NCBI RefSeq assembly: GCF_035830635.1
Contig: NZ_JAYMFI010000024.1
Location: 1-61,518, forward strand
Direction: 5' to 3'
Origin: Adlercreutzia shanghongiae
Lineage (GTDB): Bacteria > Actinomycetota > Coriobacteriia > Coriobacteriales > Eggerthellaceae
DNA length: 61,518 nucleotides
Made by a program: the position numbers and the translations under genes. Below are positions 58,703 through 61,518 of the stretch, one piece after another. Positions within the stretch are counted from its first letter, which is position 1. Every line of letters begins with the position of its first letter. A model generated the notes under the pieces. It was not told the DNA's origin, did no database searches, and saw nothing but the letters and a program-made list of their open reading frames with translations.

Positions 58703-59581
58703 CTATTCAACCGTGTAGGGGCTATTGCCGACCGGCGCGGGCTTCGCCTGGGCCGCGGCGGCATTGGGATCGATGCCGGCATTGGCGTGAGCCGGCGTGT
58801 GGGGCTCATCGGTGTCGGTGTCGGCGTTGGCCACAGCGGCATTGGTGATGGTGCCGGCGGTATCGGCCAGCTGGTCCTCGAAATCTTGCGAGCGCTGCTG
58901 GTTGGCGGCATTGGTGGCCTTCACGGCAGCGCGGCGCTCCTTGCCCTCGGCGATGACGGCGCGGGCCGCGTCCCCCATGGCGGAGACGGCGTCGGACACG
59001 GTGGCCTGGCGCTCGGGGGCCTTGCCGGCCTTGGAGGCGGCAGCCGCATCGGCGGCAGCGCCCAAGCCCACGGACTCGTCGGAGGCGTAGCGCGGCTTGA
59101 AGCGGTTGCGCAGCTTGCCCGTCAGGGAGTTCACCAGATCGATAGGGGCGCTCGTCACGGTATCCACCGCACCAGCGGCCTTGGAAACAGAATCAGTGAT
59201 CTGGGTCACGTCCTCCAGAATCTGGTCGACCCGCATGAGCTCGAGGTTCGCGGCGTCCACGGTAAGGGACAGGCGCTCCACCAGCGGATCGACACGGCCC
59301 ACGGCGGGCTTGGCCTCTTCGGCGATCTCGTTCACCTTGGCCAAAAGCGGGTTCACCTGCTCGGTCACCAGCGTGTTCACGTTGGCCACGAGCGGGTCCA
59401 CCTGAGCAGTAATCTTCTCCACGTTCTTCAGCGTGGGAGTAAGCTCGTTGTGAGCATCATCGATGGTGGAACGGGTCGAGCGGATAGTAAGCGCCAGCTC
59501 CACGACGAGCCAAACGAGCACCGCGCCGACGAGCACGTACACCACGGGCAGCGCGATGTTCACGATTCCTGCGAAATCCAT
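58703..59581 (-). CDS. DUF948-like membrane-anchored protein
   Basis: Protein of 292 residues with a single N-terminal membrane segment (IALPVVYVLVGAVLVWLVVE, about 8-28). A long predicted coiled coil follows with regularly spaced hydrophobics (LKNVEKITAQVDPLVANVN), and then an Ala/Lys/Glu-rich disordered C-terminus. This is the DUF948 layout; the function is unknown, possibly an envelope-linked scaffold. AAGGAGG precedes the ATG. It lies between rarA and the AI-2E transporter, an arrangement frequent upstream of alaS. Confidence 0.8.
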   Translation of the reverse strand: MDFAGIVNIALPVVYVLVGAVLVWLVVELALTIRSTRSTIDDAHNELTPTLKNVEKITAQVDPLVANVNTLVTEQVNPLLAKVNEIAEEAKPAVGRVDPLVERLSLTVDAANLELMRVDQILEDVTQITDSVSKAAGAVDTVTSAPIDLVNSLTGKLRNRFKPRYASDESVGLGAAADAAAASKAGKAPERQATVSDAVSAMGDAARAVIAEGKERRAAVKATNAANQQRSQDFEDQLADTAGTITNAAVANADTDTDEPHTPAHANAGIDPNAAAAQAKPAPVGNSPYTVE

Positions 59582-59730
59582 GATGAGCCTCCTTATAATT
59601 TCGAAGACCAGACTATACCATTACTGGGCACATTCTAATTAAGATGCGCACGGCCTCCATGGAAGGCGCGCCCTCGGTAGCCATTCCGTAAACGGAAGGT
59701 GACGCCACGTCAATCGCGAGTGGCCTCGGC

Positions 59731-61047
59731 CTAGGATTCCGTGCGCCGGTCGCGGGCGGCGGCATCGGTGCGATAGGCCTCCCAGCCGCGCTCGCTCGGC
59801 TGGTAGAAGCAGCCGCGCTCCAAACCGTCGGGCAAGTACTGCTGGTCCACCCAACCTGCGGGGTAGCTGTGGGGGTACTTGTACTGCCCGTAGTTCTCAG
59901 ACCCGGGGCGGTGACGGTCGCGCAGGTAATCGGGCACCTTGCGGGCCGGGCCGTTTCGCACCTCGCGCAGCGCGGCGTCGATGGCGGCCTCGGCGGCGTT
60001 CGACTTCGGGGCCAGCGCCAGATAGATGGCGGCCTGGGCCAAGTTGATGCGACATTCGGGATAGCCGATGACCTCCGCAGCGCGGAAGGCCGCCTCGGCC
60101 ACGAGCAGCGCCTGGGGATCAGCGTTGCCGATGTCCTCGGAGGCAGCGATGTACATGCGCCGGGCGATGAACTTCGGGTCCTCTCCCCCGTCGATCATGC
60201 GGGCAAGCCAGTACACGGCGGCATCGGGATCGCTACCGCGCATGCTTTTGATGAACGCGGAGATGATGTCGTAGTGCATGTCCTTGTTCTTGTCGTACGG
60301 CAGCGCCCGATGGGGCGTGGCGGCGCGCACCATGGCCTCGGTGATGGTGACCGGCGCCTCCTTCGTGCCCGGCGCCACCATGCCCGCTGCCAGCTCCAAG
60401 GTCGTAAGGGCCCCGCGGCCGTCGCCGCCGGCCAGCATGACGATGGCGTCGCGAGCGGCATCGTCCAGCGCGTAGCAACCGCCCAGGCCGCGCCCGTCGT
60501 TCACGGCGCGGCCCACCAGCTCGGCGATTTCCCCATCGGCAAGAGAGTGCAGCTCCACCACCCGCGAGCGGGAGATAAGCGCGGAATTCACTTCGAAGAA
60601 CGGATTTTCCGTCGTGGCCCCCACAAGCACCACCAAACGGTCTTCAACCGCATGCAGCAACGCGTCTTGCTGGCTGCGATTGAATCGGTGAATCTCGTCC
60701 ACGAACAGAATGGTGCGCAAGCCCCCCATTACGAGACGCTTCTCCGCCGCGTCAATCTCGCGGCGCAAATCGGACACCGTGCCGCCGATGGCGGATACCT
60801 CTACGAACGTCGCGCGCGTCGATTCGGCGATAACATGGGCGAGCGAGGTTTTACCCGTGCCCGCCGGCCCGAAAAGGATGACCGAGCTTAAGGCATCGTT
60901 TTCGATAGCGGCTCTCAGCCAGCTGCCCTCGCCCACGGCCTCCGTCTGCCCGACCACCTCATCGAGCGACCGCGGCCGCATGCGCACCGCCAACGGCGCC
61001 ACATCCATCTTTCGATCGTTTTCCATTGCTGTAAACAGAGTATCCAT
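59731..61047 (-). CDS. rarA: Replication-associated recombination protein A (AAA+ ATPase)
   Basis: ATPase of 438 residues: Walker A GPAGTGKTS, Walker B with DEIHRFNRSQQD, sensor 1 VGATTENP, and C-terminal tetramerisation region ending in YKYPHSYPAGWVDQQYLPDG. It acts at stalled replication forks with SSB and RecA. The ATG at 61047 (MDTLF) fits the family start; a GTG at 61065 and an ATG at 61026 are alternatives, none with a strong ribosome-binding site. It is the most upstream gene of the minus-strand rarA-DUF948-AI-2E-alaS series. Confidence 0.93.
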   Translation of the reverse strand: MDTLFTAMENDRKMDVAPLAVRMRPRSLDEVVGQTEAVGEGSWLRAAIENDALSSVILFGPAGTGKTSLAHVIAESTRATFVEVSAIGGTVSDLRREIDAAEKRLVMGGLRTILFVDEIHRFNRSQQDALLHAVEDRLVVLVGATTENPFFEVNSALISRSRVVELHSLADGEIAELVGRAVNDGRGLGGCYALDDAARDAIVMLAGGDGRGALTTLELAAGMVAPGTKEAPVTITEAMVRAATPHRALPYDKNKDMHYDIISAFIKSMRGSDPDAAVYWLARMIDGGEDPKFIARRMYIAASEDIGNADPQALLVAEAAFRAAEVIGYPECRINLAQAAIYLALAPKSNAAEAAIDAALREVRNGPARKVPDYLRDRHRPGSENYGQYKYPHSYPAGWVDQQYLPDGLERGCFYQPSERGWEAYRTDAAARDRRTES

Positions 61048-61245
61048 AGTCCGTAATGGTACCACGCCAAGCCATCAAATAATAGAACAAATGTTTTTAA
61101 TAGACTCAGGGATGCGCCCAAGGAAGTCAGCGAGGGTTCGACAGGTGCCCGCAATCGTGCCGAAAGGCGGCTGAGCGTACTTCGTTACGCGAAGGAAAGC
61201 CTTGAGGTGCGAGGGCAGGTGCCTGTCGGAGCCGCAGCGTCGACA

Positions 61246-61309
61246 GGGGAAATTGCCCTGCAATTTCCCCGCAAAAAAGAAGCGGCCCGGCGGAGGGGGC
61301 CGCCGGGCC
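61246..61309 (-). terminator. Tandem hairpin terminator for a gene beyond the right edge
   Basis: Read on the minus strand, GGCCCGGCGG and its complement (61309-61300 with 61293-61284) form a 10-bp stem followed by CTTCTTTTTTGC, a good rho-independent terminator. A second perfect 11-bp stem (61246-61256 with 61260-61270) follows directly. Confidence 0.7.
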
Positions 61310-61481
61310 AGAAGGAGGGGGGATGCGACCCTCGCGGGGCCGCTTTCTGCTTTAAAGAGACAAAGCAGGCAAGTGATCGGAGGGGGTTGTCTCACTTGCT
61401 GACGTCAGTATAACAGCCGCCCTTGAATTCCCTATGATGGACCCATGGTGAACTTGTGGATTCAGAGGCTCATCGTTAAGT

Positions 61482-61505
61482 AATTCTTCATATTTAAGAA
61501 GAATT
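61482..61505. repeat. Small AT-rich inverted repeat
   Basis: AATTCTTC (61482-61489) and GAAGAATT (61498-61505) pair around eight bases. It could be an operator of a gene beyond the window; too little context to tell. Confidence 0.35.
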
Positions 61506-61518
61506 CCCACCAGCGGCA

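Larger units (their letters stand above)
61066..61518. other. Intergenic region at the right edge
   Basis: No gene is recognised in these 453 bases. The stretch contains the hairpin pair at 61246-61309, a small inverted repeat at 61482-61505 and a 12-codon frame at 61445 with no support. A gene beyond the window edge on the minus strand probably ends here. Confidence 0.55.

Noticed and set aside
61445..61483. 12-codon frame starting MVNLW near the right edge
   Set aside because: No ribosome-binding site or conservation evidence; too short to support.
1..61518. CRISPR arrays, tRNA or rRNA genes
   Set aside because: No regularly spaced repeats of CRISPR type, no tRNA cloverleaf or CCA ends, and no rRNA-like sequence were found by reading both strands.

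Overview
The window is a G+C-rich bacterial chromosome segment. It looks like a member of the Coriobacteriia, most likely Eggerthellaceae. I infer this from the gene content: a Tat-exported flavoprotein reductase divergent from a membrane-anchored LuxR regulator, and an actinobacterial-type alaS-ruvX-mltG-aroE-aroCKBQ-pepP-efp backbone. Two probable leaderless promoters and short same-strand gene overlaps are also present. I see no rRNA, tRNA or CRISPR array.

Left part (1-21 kb): repeat-rich intergenic DNA, a DegV lipid-binding protein, a LuxR/flavoreductase pair, efp, a YczE-like membrane protein, a three-gene ABC exporter divergent from a NarL-type two-component system, an EamA exporter, a two-gene nucleotidyltransferase cassette between 21-bp direct repeats, a Qnr-like pentapeptide protein, a divergent EamA/LysR pair, and an RR-ABC-permease-HK module coupled to pepP.

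Middle (21-37.6 kb, minus strand): shikimate genes aroQ-aroB-aroK-aroC and aroE, interrupted by a TetR-controlled cluster (carbamoyltransferase family, NhaC-type transporter, agmatine-deiminase family, YjiH-type membrane protein). Then come a YqeG phosphatase, mltG, ruvX, and the telA and xpaC homologues.

Right part (37.7-54.4 kb): a defence island built as a type I restriction-modification shufflon. A tyrosine recombinase sits at one end and hsdM-hsdS-fic-hsdR at the other. Three promoterless hsdS target-recognition cassettes lie between them, all bounded by the same two short conserved sequences found in the active hsdS. Among the cassettes are an AlbA_2-type regulator with a frameshift, an AbiEi/AbiEii pair whose toxin has two frameshifts, a GIY-YIG/DUF4357 protein, a HEPN/MNT pair and an HTH-Fic protein. 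The recognition cassettes at 42.9 and 45.2 kb are inverted relative to hsdS. Recombination at the shared sequence would therefore give hsdS a new second recognition domain. The same event would flip fic and hsdR away from the hsdM promoter. This predicted link between specificity switching and restriction shut-off is the most interesting system here.

Far right (54.5-61.5 kb): alaS, an AI-2E-family transporter, a DUF948-like membrane protein and rarA, followed by 450 bp of hairpin-rich intergenic DNA. alaS and ruvX are normally neighbours, so the 37.6-54.4 kb block appears to be inserted between them.
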